Origin: Aphanomyces cochlioides
Lineage: Eukaryota; Oomycota; Saprolegniomycetes; Saprolegniales; Verrucalvaceae
Direction of reading: 5' to 3'
Length of the DNA: 64,000 nt
Assembly (NCBI GenBank): GCA_019828595.1
Contig: JAHQRK010000014.1
Span: 1,860,001-1,924,000, forward strand
Shown here: positions 33,555 through 43,362 of the stretch, one piece after another
Numbering within the stretch: the stretch's first letter is position 1
Layout: the number at the start of each line of letters is the position of its first letter
Translations under genes and position numbers: made by a program
Notes under the pieces: generated by a model
What the model saw: the letters and a program-made list of their open reading frames with translations, nothing else
Databases searched by the model: none
Told to the model about the DNA's origin: nothing

Positions 33555-34162
33555 TCAATGCTCCTTCTTCTCGCCCCTGCTGTTTTTTAAGGCAAGAACG
33601 ACAACTCGGGTATCATCTGCCACCACCTTCTGCTGACGTTGCGTAGGATACACGACAAATATCTGAACACTGTCAGTGGCAAAGGTGGATCTTGGACATT
33701 TGTCATGGCCTGGAATCGACTGGAACAACGTTTCTTCGATCGCATGAATTTCAACCACCATCACATATTTTATTCCATCACTGAATTTCACGCCGTCGGT
33801 GAAAACTTTCACGACCCTCCATCTTTTCAAGAGCCGCAGCTCTACGAAACGCTCCATGGATTCATGCTAGCCTGTCGTAAATGCAGAAGTCTTGTCTGAC
33901 TGCAGTTTAAGCTGATCCACCAGATCAACTGAATGCCTTGGTGTAATGGCGAGCCAACCGTGATTGTCGTGCAATGTCCTTGCCAGTGAGTACCCTTGGA
34001 TCTCCCCATCATGATCCATAACGAGATCGACAGCCGTTCGGCAAAGATGTGTAACCATGTGTGCGACTTTTCGCCATGTTGTTCTCTCTCACGTCGTTTT
34101 TCGCGTGCAAAGTTTTCAGTAACGACGGGGCAGAAGGCTTTGAGCGAGATGAGATCAACCAA
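33555..34162 (-). pseudogene. unknown minus-strand coding remnant
   Basis: Three minus-strand pieces read as protein. At 34162-34060 is MVDLISLKAFCPVVTENFAR. At 34058-33867 is VTHLCRTAVDLVMDHDGEIQ ... SVDLVDQLKLQSDK. At 33857-33555 is an ATG-started 100-residue stretch (MERFVELRLLKRWRVVKVFT). They are in different frames and could be exons or pieces of a decayed gene. I do not recognise the family. They lie between the deubiquitinase and the PLAC8 gene. Confidence 0.3.
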
Positions 34163-34221
34163 GAACGAAGCTTGGGATGGCTACCATGCTCTGGTCATTC
34201 TCCTTTTTACCTTTAACAACC

Positions 34222-34842
34222 ATGAGCCAATCCCCCACTGCTGCTGCCGGTACCCCCACCGCCTCAAAGGATGCTAGCTACGCTGCCAACAACAGCGAAG
34301 CCAACCCTGTGGTTGAAATGGACGCCCGCGACTACAATGGTTTGGTGGTCGGCAAATGGAAGGCCGGCGTCTTTGACTGCTTTGAGCATCTCGTGCCCAA
34401 CTGCCTCATGTCAACCTTTTGCCCTTGCGTGACCGTCGCTCAAGTGGCTCACCGCATCGGCATGTACACTTTCAAGAACGTCTTGCTCGTCTGGGGCGGC
34501 TTTTATCTTTTGTTCTTGATCTTCTACATCATCCAAATGGCGAGCTTCCCATCGACGCAATACGTCGTCTTGGACGGCTACTGGGGCTACCGCTACACGG
34601 GCAGCACGTTGTGGATCTGGTTGGCCTTTGCCTGCAACGTGATTGCCTTTATCTTGCTCATGCTCTTCCGCATCAAGTTCCGCCGCGCGTTCAAGATCCC
34701 AGGCTCTGAACTGGAAGACTGCTGCTGCTCCTACTGGTGCTCCTGCTGTGTGTACGCCCAAATGGCCTCGCACGCTGAATCGTACACCCCTGGCGAATGC
34801 AACTTTGGCCCCAAGGACACTCTTCCAGGCTACACCTTTTAA
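34222..34842 (+). CDS. PLAC8-family cysteine-rich membrane protein
   Basis: Single-exon gene of 206 aa. The start at 34222 (MSQSPTAAAGTP) gives a Ser/Ala/Thr-rich N-terminus; an in-frame ATG at 34177 is less likely. The PLAC8 domain begins with KWKAGVFDCFEHLVPNCLMS and TFCPCVTVAQVAHRIG. Two hydrophobic segments follow (FYLLFLIFYIIQMASF; LWIWLAFACNVIAFILLMLF). After them come the second Cys cluster CCCSYWCSCCVYAQMASH and a Pro/Gly-rich end. PLAC8 proteins of plants and protists act in cell-size control and in metal (Cd, Zn, Ca) handling at the plasma membrane; the role here is not shown by the sequence. Confidence 0.85.
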   Translation: MSQSPTAAAGTPTASKDASYAANNSEANPVVEMDARDYNGLVVGKWKAGVFDCFEHLVPNCLMSTFCPCVTVAQVAHRIGMYTFKNVLLVWGGFYLLFLIFYIIQMASFPSTQYVVLDGYWGYRYTGSTLWIWLAFACNVIAFILLMLFRIKFRRAFKIPGSELEDCCCSYWCSCCVYAQMASHAESYTPGECNFGPKDTLPGYTF

Positions 34843-35108
34843 ACTTGTGTATTTGCATCTAATATCATTCCTCCATCGTACTTGTCTTGTCTGGTACAAC
34901 ATGAGAGCCCCCCCTCCTCCTTCCATGGCGTCCTGGATACAAGAGCCGCCCTGACGGCTCAGATAGGTCAATCTCTTCGGCGAGCGAGCTTGACTCACGA
35001 CGAGAGTCCACTCACAGACTTATCCTTACCAACAGGTCTAAAAACCCCTTTCTCGCAAGAACAGGGAGTGCCACGTGCACCAACGTCGAAGTTGAGTTCG
35101 GTCGCTTA

Positions 35109-35699
35109 GAGCACCCCCACCGCTGCAGGCTACTTTTCGATGGCTATTTTAGACAAGTCTAGATTCTAGGCAGGCAAAAATAGCTTTTTTGTGTCGATTT
35201 CACACCAGTCGTAGTTTCAAGACTTGCATAAAGCCAGCATGCCTTCACCTGCAGGCATTGTTCATCTCTCGGAGTGCGAGACTCCCTTGGGGCAGTCGAC
35301 AGGACGGATCTCTGGAACGTCCAATTGGAAAGCATATGAAAACGACGCTTTGGCGTCGGCTTACGTTGCTGTGTCTACTGATCCAGCAGTGGCGACAGAT
35401 CATCCATCCAACAGCTTGGCATACATAACGCGCCTACGTTCAATGTTTTTACGCTGAATTTTGAGCCACAAAGCAACCACTGCATCAGTATCGTCGCTGT
35501 CGTACGCAAAGTCCATGTCGTTCTGTCTGGAACTGCAGAATGCTAAATGGATGTCTAATATTAGCATGTCGTTTAGGTTTCTGGCTTTTTTCTAGCCATG
35601 GCTAGAATCTAGCATCCAACCCGTGGCAAAACCGAAAGGCAAATTTTTGTCACGAGACATGCTAGATTCTAGGTTTAGCCTGCAGCGGTGGGGATGCTC
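35109..35699. mobile_element. Harbinger-type non-autonomous element with TTA duplication
   Basis: Left end gagcacccccaccgctgcag and right end, inverted, gagcatccccaccgctgcag match over 24 bases with one difference. TTA flanks both sides (35106-35108 and 35700-35702), the target duplication of PIF/Harbinger. Just inside, both ends carry tctagattctag-like strings. The 591-bp body contains a fragment of a Myb-like accessory gene. Confidence 0.8.
35239..35455 (+). pseudogene. Myb-like accessory gene fragment in the MITE
   Basis: From an ATG at 35239: MPSPAGIVHLSECETPLGQS, then NWKAYENDALASAYVAVSTD. This matches the start of SANT/trihelix-type proteins carried by oomycete Harbinger elements. The frame ends at 35455, and the rest of the domain is missing. 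It shows that the MITE derives from an autonomous two-gene element by internal deletion. Confidence 0.5.
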
Positions 35700-35702
35700 T
35701 TA

Positions 35703-36195
35703 TAGTACTCTTACGTCCTCATCTGGACGCCGCCCAGCAGCCTCTCATCTCCCACAAGTTCTCACTGCTGAAGGTAATAATCCAATGGCTAGTGAAGACG
35801 TAAGAATCATAGTTCGTTCAACCTTTTGTGATGGATGGAGGCTGGCGAAGCTAATGACGGGAGACTAAACGAGTTCATGGACAATGTAATGTGTGCGTCG
35901 TGCTGCAGCAAGTTCAGGGCAAAGACAGCGATTTATATTTCGTCTCGAGGTTGCGTTGACGTTTCGTTAGAGCGACTACACACGTCATAATCCTGCTGCA
36001 ATTGCAAGTTGGCATCAAATTCTGCGATTATTTTCAGTCTCCATAAACTAAAATCTGTGACTTTTGTTGAATATTAGCCAATCAAAACTTGAAATTTTAT
36101 AGTTTTATCCAATCATATTTATTCTAACATTAGAGGGTACGTGGCAGCATGAACAATCATGAGCAACATGTTTGACATAAACGAAAACAATTAAT
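35703..36195. other. no gene seen
   Basis: Intergenic sequence between the MITE and the 3' end of the FYVE gene. AT-rich with several attgg/ccaat strings (for example tagccaatcaaaacttg near 36075); nothing else recognisable. Confidence 0.4.
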
Positions 36196-37691
36196 TTACT
36201 TGGTCTGGGAAAGGAGGTCTCGGTAGAGCCCTTGGACCACTGGGCATTTGTCGTCATACATATTCTGAAGGAGGTCATGAAGTGCTGTGGAATCGCCGTT
36301 GGGTTCTCCTGAAGCATCTTTTGTGGGGGTCTCTCTTCGTTTCGTCTTGCTGCGGGTCGAGTCTTGGGACTTCAATATTGCCAAATCGACAAAGAGATCA
36401 TACTGCTGAGGTTGTTGTTGTGGGGATTTTTGTCTTTGAGAGGTCTGCTTGTCAAGATCCGGCAATGCAAACTCATTCGGGTCGAACAAAACTGTGTCCT
36501 CTGAACACCCTGACCGAGTCAAGTCGACCGAGTGCGTATCTGATGAAAAGCTCGATCGAGATGGAGCAGGCGAGAGCGTTTTGGACGGACCAGATTGTCG
36601 CCGCGTAGACACGCTGCTTGCGGTGCTCTTCCAAGTACTGACCAAGGATTCACGATCTCCATCTGAGGGATGACGGTTGCTCGAAGATGCTCCATCGCTG
36701 CATTTGTGACAGATGCGGACCTTGTTTGGCTCAAACTTCCACTGAATGTGACAGTTGCTGCATACGACTTGGCCGCACACTCGGCAATTGTGCTTGGAAT
36801 TGAAAAGATTAAAGCGAGCCGTGCAGATCATACACATTTTGACCGAGTCTTTGCTGCGCATGGCATCTTCGGGAAGTAATGGTTTGGCCGCCAGTCGACG
36901 ATGCAAAAAGACATTCGGGAGCGACATGATTTGCGTCACCCAGCGGCGCATAAAGCTCATTTGGAGCGGTTGATGTTGTGCCGGAGTGTCAAACTGAACA
37001 GTCAAGACGGCGTAGACATCTAGCAGTCCCTTCGTTTGGCCTTCGAGAAAGATATGGCCCGATCGAAACATTCGCGTGCGAATCAAGCCATGCGATGCTA
37101 GCAATGGTGGGCAAGCGGGAACCTCAATGGAATGGAGCGTGCGCATCCAGCCACGCCGATCAGTGTGGCCGATTCGATCGACAAATTCACAATGGCTCTA
37201 GATATATGTAAGTTAAACGCTCGACAGGAGGCCATCAGTACCTCAAGGTAACAAAAGTCACGACTCGGTCCCATGGGCATCTTGCAAGCTGCCCAGTGGA
37301 CGCCAGTATATCGTAGTGGATCGTCCACGGATGGCGATGCCAAAGTGTAGAGCTTCTGGGAGTCCAAGGTATCGCTTCCGAGCGATTCGGCTCGGAAGTA
37401 CGCTGCAAATTCTTCGATAGTGCCATGGAACTGCGTGTGGCCCACCATACATGCCAGCGTCGGGTTTTGGCAGTCCTTGCCGAGCACCATCTTCATGCGG
37501 CGTTGCGACGTTGGGTCTGTGTGCATGGCGTAAACAAGGTGGTCATCAATCGAGCGGGCGTTGCGCAACGTTTGCTTTCCAGCGGCTTGGACTGTGTGAA
37601 GGAAATTCTGCTGGATGCGGGCGTCCAGAGGCGCCGTGCGGAAGAAATTGGCGTCAACGGGAAGCCGCGCCTGGGCCGTCGCGGGCGGCAT
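36196..37691 (-). CDS. FYVE zinc-finger protein with START-like N-terminal region
   Basis: Two exons (intron 37198-37241, 44 nt, gtactg...atctag) give 483 aa. Residues ~1-270 have the layout of the lipid-binding START-like region found before FYVE fingers in oomycetes (TIEEFAAYFRAESLGSDTLD; YTGVHWAACKMPMGPSRDFC; GWMRTLHSIEVPACPPLL). The FYVE-type finger is at about residues 295-345: CMICTARFNLFNSKHNCRVC, then GQVVCSNCHIQWKF and RICHKC. The R(K/R)HHCR phosphoinositide motif is altered to KHNCR. The C-terminus is Ser-rich and then Gln-rich. FYVE domains bind PI3P on endosomes; the N-terminal pocket suggests lipid transfer or sensing. It is one of a large oomycete family. Confidence 0.8.
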
Positions 37692-38589
37692 GTGTCAAGT
37701 TGTAAAGTGTGACTACAGGATACTCAGGAGACGACCATATTGTGGTGAGAAACTAGAAATTTCACTCTACCTGGCGAGATGTCCTATAGTGAACCCAAGT
37801 TTATTTTGTCACACATCAGGCTGGAAGAGATTGCGATGGGATCTGCAGCTTCCTGAGGCGAGATCTCGGCATGAGATGGAGAAAACAAAGTCTTCTCCAT
37901 CAAGTTTATATAGATAGGCATATATGATCCTCAAGGTCCACAGTCCGCGGGGGGAGATGCGCATTGTGCCACAACTTGCGAAACTTGGAAAACGCATGAT
38001 TTGGGTTTGGAATCTGAGGACACCTTCGTTGAAGATGCCATGTTGGGCCATCACAAGAGCCAATTCGTTCGTTGGACGGGTCACATGTCATCATGTCATG
38101 GCCGGCTGTCAGGGAGATTGGCGGGTGCGAGGCGGCCATGGGTGTATATCTCTCTCGCGCTTGAAATCATCACACAGGACGCTGCATTCTTTAGCGACCG
38201 AGCAAAAGTAGCTGCTGCTGCAGTGTGGCAGCGAGCGCAGGAAATGCATGTTCCGGTTGAGAGAGATCCAGACATGACGTCCTGCGACGCAAAGCCATTC
38301 CATCCAGCGCCGAGCAAATCTTATCGCACATGTTTGGTTGATTGTGGCATTCGTTCCTCGGATTATCCGGATAATGAGCCCAGGATGTCTGGTTGAGCCG
38401 ATCTCCCGTATTACTTATTTTTAACCCAGGTGCGTTGGAGCACCCACCCTCCCTTAGTTCCAAGCGGTAGTTCCTTGGGATTCCGATATCGTCCCGACGG
38501 TTTGGTGTGTTTTGAAGATGAGGATGAGTGTGCATTGAAACAAGCAATTTAGGAGACGAAGACGGTGGCCTTCATTGACCTCGTTGCTA
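37692..38589. other. no gene supported
   Basis: Open stretches on both strands (for example 37924-38211 plus and 38191-38547 minus) overlap one another and match nothing I know. Probably the promoter side of the FYVE gene plus unannotated sequence up to the pogo element. Confidence 0.35.
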
Positions 38590-39844
38590 CAGAGCCCTGG
38601 TAAAAATACACGTACAGTTGTACTACAATTTGATTGGCCAAATGGCCAGTTTTACCACATATCAATTTTAGAAAGACTTATATAAACTAATACACTTTTA
38701 TACTGAATACAATGTGTCTAAAAGTAAGCTTCAAATGCTTTCAGTGATACGTCCATAAGCTTATTTCATCCCAAACTTAATTATATGATCATTATTCACT
38801 GTTAGAGTAGATGTCCAGAGAGAATGAGCTCCAAGTAAAAACAAAAAACCATAAAACCTACAACAAAAAATGACTTGATTAAACTATGTAGACATCCAGG
38901 TTATTTGTACGTCATTATCCAATTTGACTTCAACATGACAGTCCATGTTTTTCAACTGCCCTTATCGAGACCCAGTGGTTTCCTACAAGCATGATGTAGG
39001 GGAATAGGGAGGATGTTCATGCACCGCATCGCGTAAGCCTTGGTGTATGCTGAATCTCAGTCCAACATCATGCAATTAAGAAACAATGGATCTTCGTAAG
39101 GGCAGATGAAAAACAAATCGGACAGTTTATTATCAAAGATAGCTACAACTAGCTACGTCTTGGTATAGCCTTTTCGAATGCTTTTCGAATAGTCTCTGGG
39201 GAAATTTCTTCCCAAGCCGTTGAAGCACGACGGCGAGAAAAGCCATGTCACAAAGTCTCTACATAAGTTAAATAAAGACTCGTATGGATCTACTTTCAAT
39301 GCAGAGTAAGCAGTTACCCAGTCCTGGTGGTTTGTCTTGACTTGCTGGACTACATGATAGTTGTTAGAGGGAAAAATTTTTCCCTCATGGCAATCATATA
39401 GTCCAATAAGTCCTAAAGGAATAGATTAGACAGTACAATATTGATGTCTTACATCGGCACCAGGAAGGATTTCCTTACGCCCAGAGTATCCAATATTGCG
39501 ACATTGCTTCGGACGAAGCGACGCAAAAATCTTGTCCTTCTCACGCACGAAGTTTTGAATCGTGCGTAGTGGGATGCCGCTGCGAGTCGAAACTTCCTTT
39601 TGTGTGCATTCATTTAGTGCACGAAGAATGTTTCGCTTTGTGTCGAGACTATAGCGGCGGCGTGTCTTGACAATTTCGACGCTGCTTTCCATTATAAGAA
39701 TGCAATTCATCAGCCTCCACAGCGACCCATTTTTCCCTCCATAATGTGTTTCCTGTAGAAATTATTATATTAATTTATACAGCACATAGTTGGATGGCCC
39801 CAAACTGCAAGTACAACTGTACGTGTATATTTTCCAGGGCTCTG
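38590..39844 (-). mobile_element. pogo/Tigger-type element 1, internally deleted
   Basis: 34-bp terminal inverted repeats (38590-38623 and 39811-39844) beginning cagagccctgg, with two mismatches, are flanked on both sides by TA (38588-38589, 39845-39846). TA duplication and CAG-start ends are typical of Tc1/mariner and pogo elements. It carries the two ends of a transposase gene but not the middle. Confidence 0.8.
39149..39695 (-). pseudogene. pogo-type transposase with the catalytic middle missing
   Basis: The minus-strand N-terminus from about 39695 is MESSVEIVKTRRRYSLDTKR, then TQKEVSTRSGIPLRTIQNFV, the helix-turn-helix of pogo/CENP-B-like transposases. The C-terminus is at 39220-39149: AWEEISPETIRKAFEKAIPR ending RS and a stop. 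That is closely similar to the end of the transposase at 40927-42078 (IRRSFEKAIPERSSP). The catalytic DDE region between them is gone, leaving about 200 bp of unrelated or decayed sequence. It cannot encode an active enzyme but could in principle bind element ends. Confidence 0.65.
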
Positions 39845-40111
39845 TATTTGAGCTATAATTACTGAGATTGAATAGCTGGTCATAATATGTATATGTCATC
39901 CTTTTTTTGGTTAATGAAAAGGCGAGAGAGCTAAAATGAGCGGAATTAACGGCGAAATTGTTTTGATCGATACCGTGGAGTCTGCAAGGCTACGATAATG
40001 TACAGTCGAGTCGGCGAGAAGTGAACGCATGAAAATTGATACCTTTAGTAATAAATAAATTTACAAGTATCGAATATGTGAGTATTGGTAGAGTATTCTG
40101 TGTCTACTACC

Positions 40112-40695
40112 TTGGAGATGCGGGAAATCACGACTTTTAATAAAACTATCAATAATTTAAAAAATATTCCCAAAATTTAAAAAAAGTTTCTTCGAGATTA
40201 TTTTAGAGGATTCTTTTAGGATTATATAATCTAAAAAGAATCTTGCAAAACGACCTAAAAAAACCCTCACTTCCCAAACGATTCAAAGCTTGATATTTTA
40301 GGACAAGGTACTTAGGAATACTTCATGAGGATATCAGTCGAGAAACATCAACTTTTGTCATGTCTTGTTTGTTTTTTTCAACGTCAAAGTCGGAGTTTTT
40401 AGAAGTTTCTTTTAACTTTACATTAAAAAAAACCATATTCAAACTATTTCAATCCTGGATTTCATTGTTGTCAGCTGTAGACTGTACTTATAGCTATAAG
40501 TTTCAACGAAAAGTAATCGCAATGGGAAATGTCTTGGTTAGTTTTTTAAGCGACAAGTCAGAGATTTTGGAACTTAAAGAAACTTTTGTAAATGTTGTAT
40601 ACACCAACAATCATGTAAATTAAAAAAGTTTTGAGCAATATTTTTTAAAAAATAAAGACGTATTTTTTTAAATTGTTGATTTCCCGCATCTCCCT
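40112..40695. mobile_element. small inverted-repeat element nested in element 2
   Basis: Left ttggagatgcgggaaatca (40112-40130) and right tgatttcccgcatctccct (40677-40695) are inverted copies with about one difference, followed inward by similar AT-rich tracts (aataatttaaaaaatatt against aacaatttaaaaaaatac). The middle is AT-rich with no recognised gene. Target duplication is not visible. Confidence 0.6.
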
Positions 40696-40926
40696 TGAGA
40701 ATCCAAATAATCGTGACATATTGAGATTTTCTTCACACTGTCATGTCAATTACGGCCTAATGTCTTCGGAAAGTTATAGTGAAAGACGGAATGGTACGCC
40801 CTCGAAGATAATAATGGAGATTCAGCCAATGAAAACATTTTAAAAAAATTAGTCGTCTATGATTGGCTAAATTTTTATTCGCGCCAGAAATTGAAATTAA
40901 AAACGAGCGTTTCGAACTTTGAATCA

Positions 40927-42078
40927 ATGGCGACACCCCCCACGACAGCGAAGCAATCGTACACAATGAAGACGAAGAAGGAAACCGTGCTCAAGATTCT
41001 GGAGTCGTCGATCGCACAAGTCCATAGGGACACCAAGATACCACGACGAACGCTGCGCTCTTGGTTCGCACAGAAGGCTGACATTATACAGTACCATGGG
41101 AATGTCAAGCGGAAGAAGGTTACTCCAGGCGGAAGACCTCCCTCTTTCTCGGATCCACCTGGCCTTCTGGCCTTCATGAATCAGATGCGCGAGGCAGAAC
41201 GTGCGCTCACAGTGCTCCATCTCATCCACTGGGTCAAGCACAACCAGCGCGAATGGTTGCAAAGCTACCTTGCAACAAAGAAGAGTGGCTCTGGCTACAG
41301 TAGCCTTGTCAAGCTCATGCGACACTTCGCGTACCGCCATGGATACTCGCGCCAACGTCATGGAAAGTCGTGGCTGAAGCAAGCAGACCTGCTTGTCATC
41401 CGAGAAGAGTTCGCTGAAGTGTTTCATCGAACGTACCGCGCGTACGGAAAGGACAGCATCGTCAACATTGACGAGACGTCTATTTACTACGACACGCCGC
41501 CACGTTACATCCTCTCTGTACGTGGTGGGAATGCAAAAATCTCGTCCGGTGAGATGAATTCTCTGAGAATTACTGCAGTTCTAGCCGCAAAAGCTGATAG
41601 CACAAAGCTGCCAATAATGTTCATCGTTCGAGGAGTCAAGGGAGGACTCATTGACTCTCATGAGTTGCCCCTCTATCCACGAGGACATTTCTACGCTGTC
41701 CAGAGGCGTGCTTGGATGGACTCAGACATCTGGAAGCGTTACCTTCGTGAAGTTATTGGAGGTGAGTTATCGGAAGAATCAGTCATCTTGGTGGATAACT
41801 TCGATGCACTTCCCCCGAATGCCACGTCTGTGGTTCAACCTTTAGACGTTGGTGTGATGGCGCCATTTAAGCGCTACATGCGTGACCTCTGGCTTGAGGA
41901 AGAAATCATTGGTGGCGATGATAGCAATGACGAAGAGTCACCAACATGTCGCCAGAAGCGTGTGGCTCTGATTAAACGAGCAATTAAAGCCTGGGATATG
42001 GTGAGTTGTGATGACATCCGCAGAAGTTTTGAGAAGGCTATTCCTGAGAGAAGTTCCCCAGTAGAAGATACTGTTTAA
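40927..42078 (+). CDS. pogo/Tigger-type DDE transposase, short internal gap
   Basis: An uninterrupted frame of 383 aa from ATG 40927. The N-terminal helix-turn-helix includes QVHRDTKIPRRTLRSWFAQK. The catalytic core has the first Asp in VNIDETSIYYDTP, then GEMNSLRITAVLAAKAD, MFIVRGVKGG, and the second Asp in SVILVDNFD. It then passes directly to ALPPNATSVVQPLDVGVMAP, which holds the third acidic residue. Relatives usually have about 20-30 residues between DNFD and PPN, so a short in-frame deletion seems to have removed the segment linking the second and third acidic residues. The frame is otherwise clean, which points to a young copy, but activity is doubtful. Confidence 0.8.
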   Translation: MATPPTTAKQSYTMKTKKETVLKILESSIAQVHRDTKIPRRTLRSWFAQKADIIQYHGNVKRKKVTPGGRPPSFSDPPGLLAFMNQMREAERALTVLHLIHWVKHNQREWLQSYLATKKSGSGYSSLVKLMRHFAYRHGYSRQRHGKSWLKQADLLVIREEFAEVFHRTYRAYGKDSIVNIDETSIYYDTPPRYILSVRGGNAKISSGEMNSLRITAVLAAKADSTKLPIMFIVRGVKGGLIDSHELPLYPRGHFYAVQRRAWMDSDIWKRYLREVIGGELSEESVILVDNFDALPPNATSVVQPLDVGVMAPFKRYMRDLWLEEEIIGGDDSNDEESPTCRQKRVALIKRAIKAWDMVSCDDIRRSFEKAIPERSSPVEDTV

Positions 42079-42130
42079 GTTTGAATAAAGTTCTCTGGTC
42101 TCAAGAAATTTAAAATGACAAGTTTGTGTG

Positions 42131-42215
42131 AAAAAAATGCGCACATCGGGACTCGAACCCGGGATTTGACCACACCACTCCAAGCCTAGCCATTAGACCT
42201 CTCTGCTATTCTGAC
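42131..42215 (-). ncRNA. tRNA-like Pol III unit (tRNA pseudogene or SINE head)
   Basis: On the minus strand there is an A box tagcagagagg (42208-42198) and a perfect B box ggttcgagtcc (42159-42149). A run of seven T residues (42137-42131) follows as a terminator. The D-arm can pair (tagc / gcta), but the anticodon stem and the acceptor stem (gtcagaa against atgtgcgc) do not, so this is not a working tRNA. It has the layout of a tRNA-derived SINE head or a tRNA pseudogene. It lies inside pogo element 3, after the transposase gene. Confidence 0.55.
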
Positions 42216-43362
42216 CCCTATTATCCCCTTTTTCCGACCAACATAAATTAGAATCCAAAGTTGAATTTATTGAATCTAGAACTCTTGGAGTCTATATCAT
42301 GTGAAATATGATGTTGTATTTCTTTTCTGCTGGCTATTTATCCAATAAATATTCTTTTGTTTTTAATATCCTATATAAAATGTATTTCAAACTATTTTCG
42401 GGGAATAAAAATATCATTGGTGACATTCGATTGGAGGAAAAAATATTCGAATTTCGAACTAATATAGTCAATAAACAGCCATTATTCTTGATTTTAGTCC
42501 TAACCCTCGAAGTAAAAAGTGGCGTACCATTCCGTCTTTCACTGTAATTGACTCTCCTGTAGAAGGAAGAGATTACGCGACTACGCAGTGTGCAACCAAC
42601 GACATCATTGCGAGTTTTCCTGACAGACCTGTTGATATCTCAAGGATAAATGAAGCGAAGAGTCACTTGGACAAGGTCCCGAAACTCTCCAACAATTCGA
42701 TAGTCAATTTCATGATCGTCATTGCCTTGTTTCGCTTTTGACATCGTTTTACGATATCCCTCCAGTTAGGTGACGACCACAACTTGATATCTTGAAATAT
42801 GATTTTATTTTTGTAGAAGTTTTCAAGTTCACTATGGTTTGTGTACGAGGTCCTAACATGATAATTTATACGTTTAAAACATGATATAGTCTACCCTGCT
42901 CCAAAGCATACAGATGTCAGTATCTAACTTGGAAATGAGTACCTCTCTAAGTGAATATTGTCCGACCAAAGTGCACCTTTCACTACTCGCCGACTCGACT
43001 GTACGTGTATTTCAAAGCTACAATAGTAGGACCAGTGAGCTTAACATTGTACCACCTGCATGCGCAATTGCAACCCTGACATGAAGCCCACTACCAACTG
43101 GACGGCAATAGTCACAAAAATCCTTTTTAATTTAATAATATGTCACTATTGAAGACCTTTCAACTTTAATACACTCTTCTGATTTAGGACCTTTGAAACT
43201 AAATTGTTTGCAAAACAAGGAAAGGTGATGGTTTTAACCAATCATATTGCGCTATTCCGAATTATCCTATGGATTGAAGTTAAAATGCCTGCAAATGTAA
43301 TTTGATTGGTGGAAATTCTTGACCCTCAACGACATCCGACATTTGTCCATTGAAGGGAAAGG

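Larger units (their letters stand above)
40777..42544 (+). mobile_element. pogo/Tigger-type element 3
   Basis: 24-bp terminal inverted repeats (40777-40800 and 42521-42544; agtgaaagacggaatggtac in the left) differ only in the outermost base and are flanked by TA on both sides. The element is 1,768 bp, holds one long transposase gene and a tRNA-like Pol III unit in its 3' part, and is inserted within the outer element at 40003-43001. Confidence 0.85.
40003..43001. mobile_element. outer TA-flanked element 2 containing nested elements
   Basis: Ends cagtcgagtcggcgag (left, 40003) and its inverse at the right (42979-43001) match over 23 bases with one difference. TA lies outside both (40001-40002, 43002-43003). 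The 3.0-kb interior is largely taken up by the pogo element at 40777-42544 and a small inverted-repeat element at 40112-40695. No transposase of its own was recognised in what remains. Confidence 0.7.

Noticed and set aside
34411..34998. 195-codon minus-strand frame opposite the PLAC8 gene
   Set aside because: Shadow of the Cys-rich plus-strand gene, which has clear family motifs and a proper ATG.
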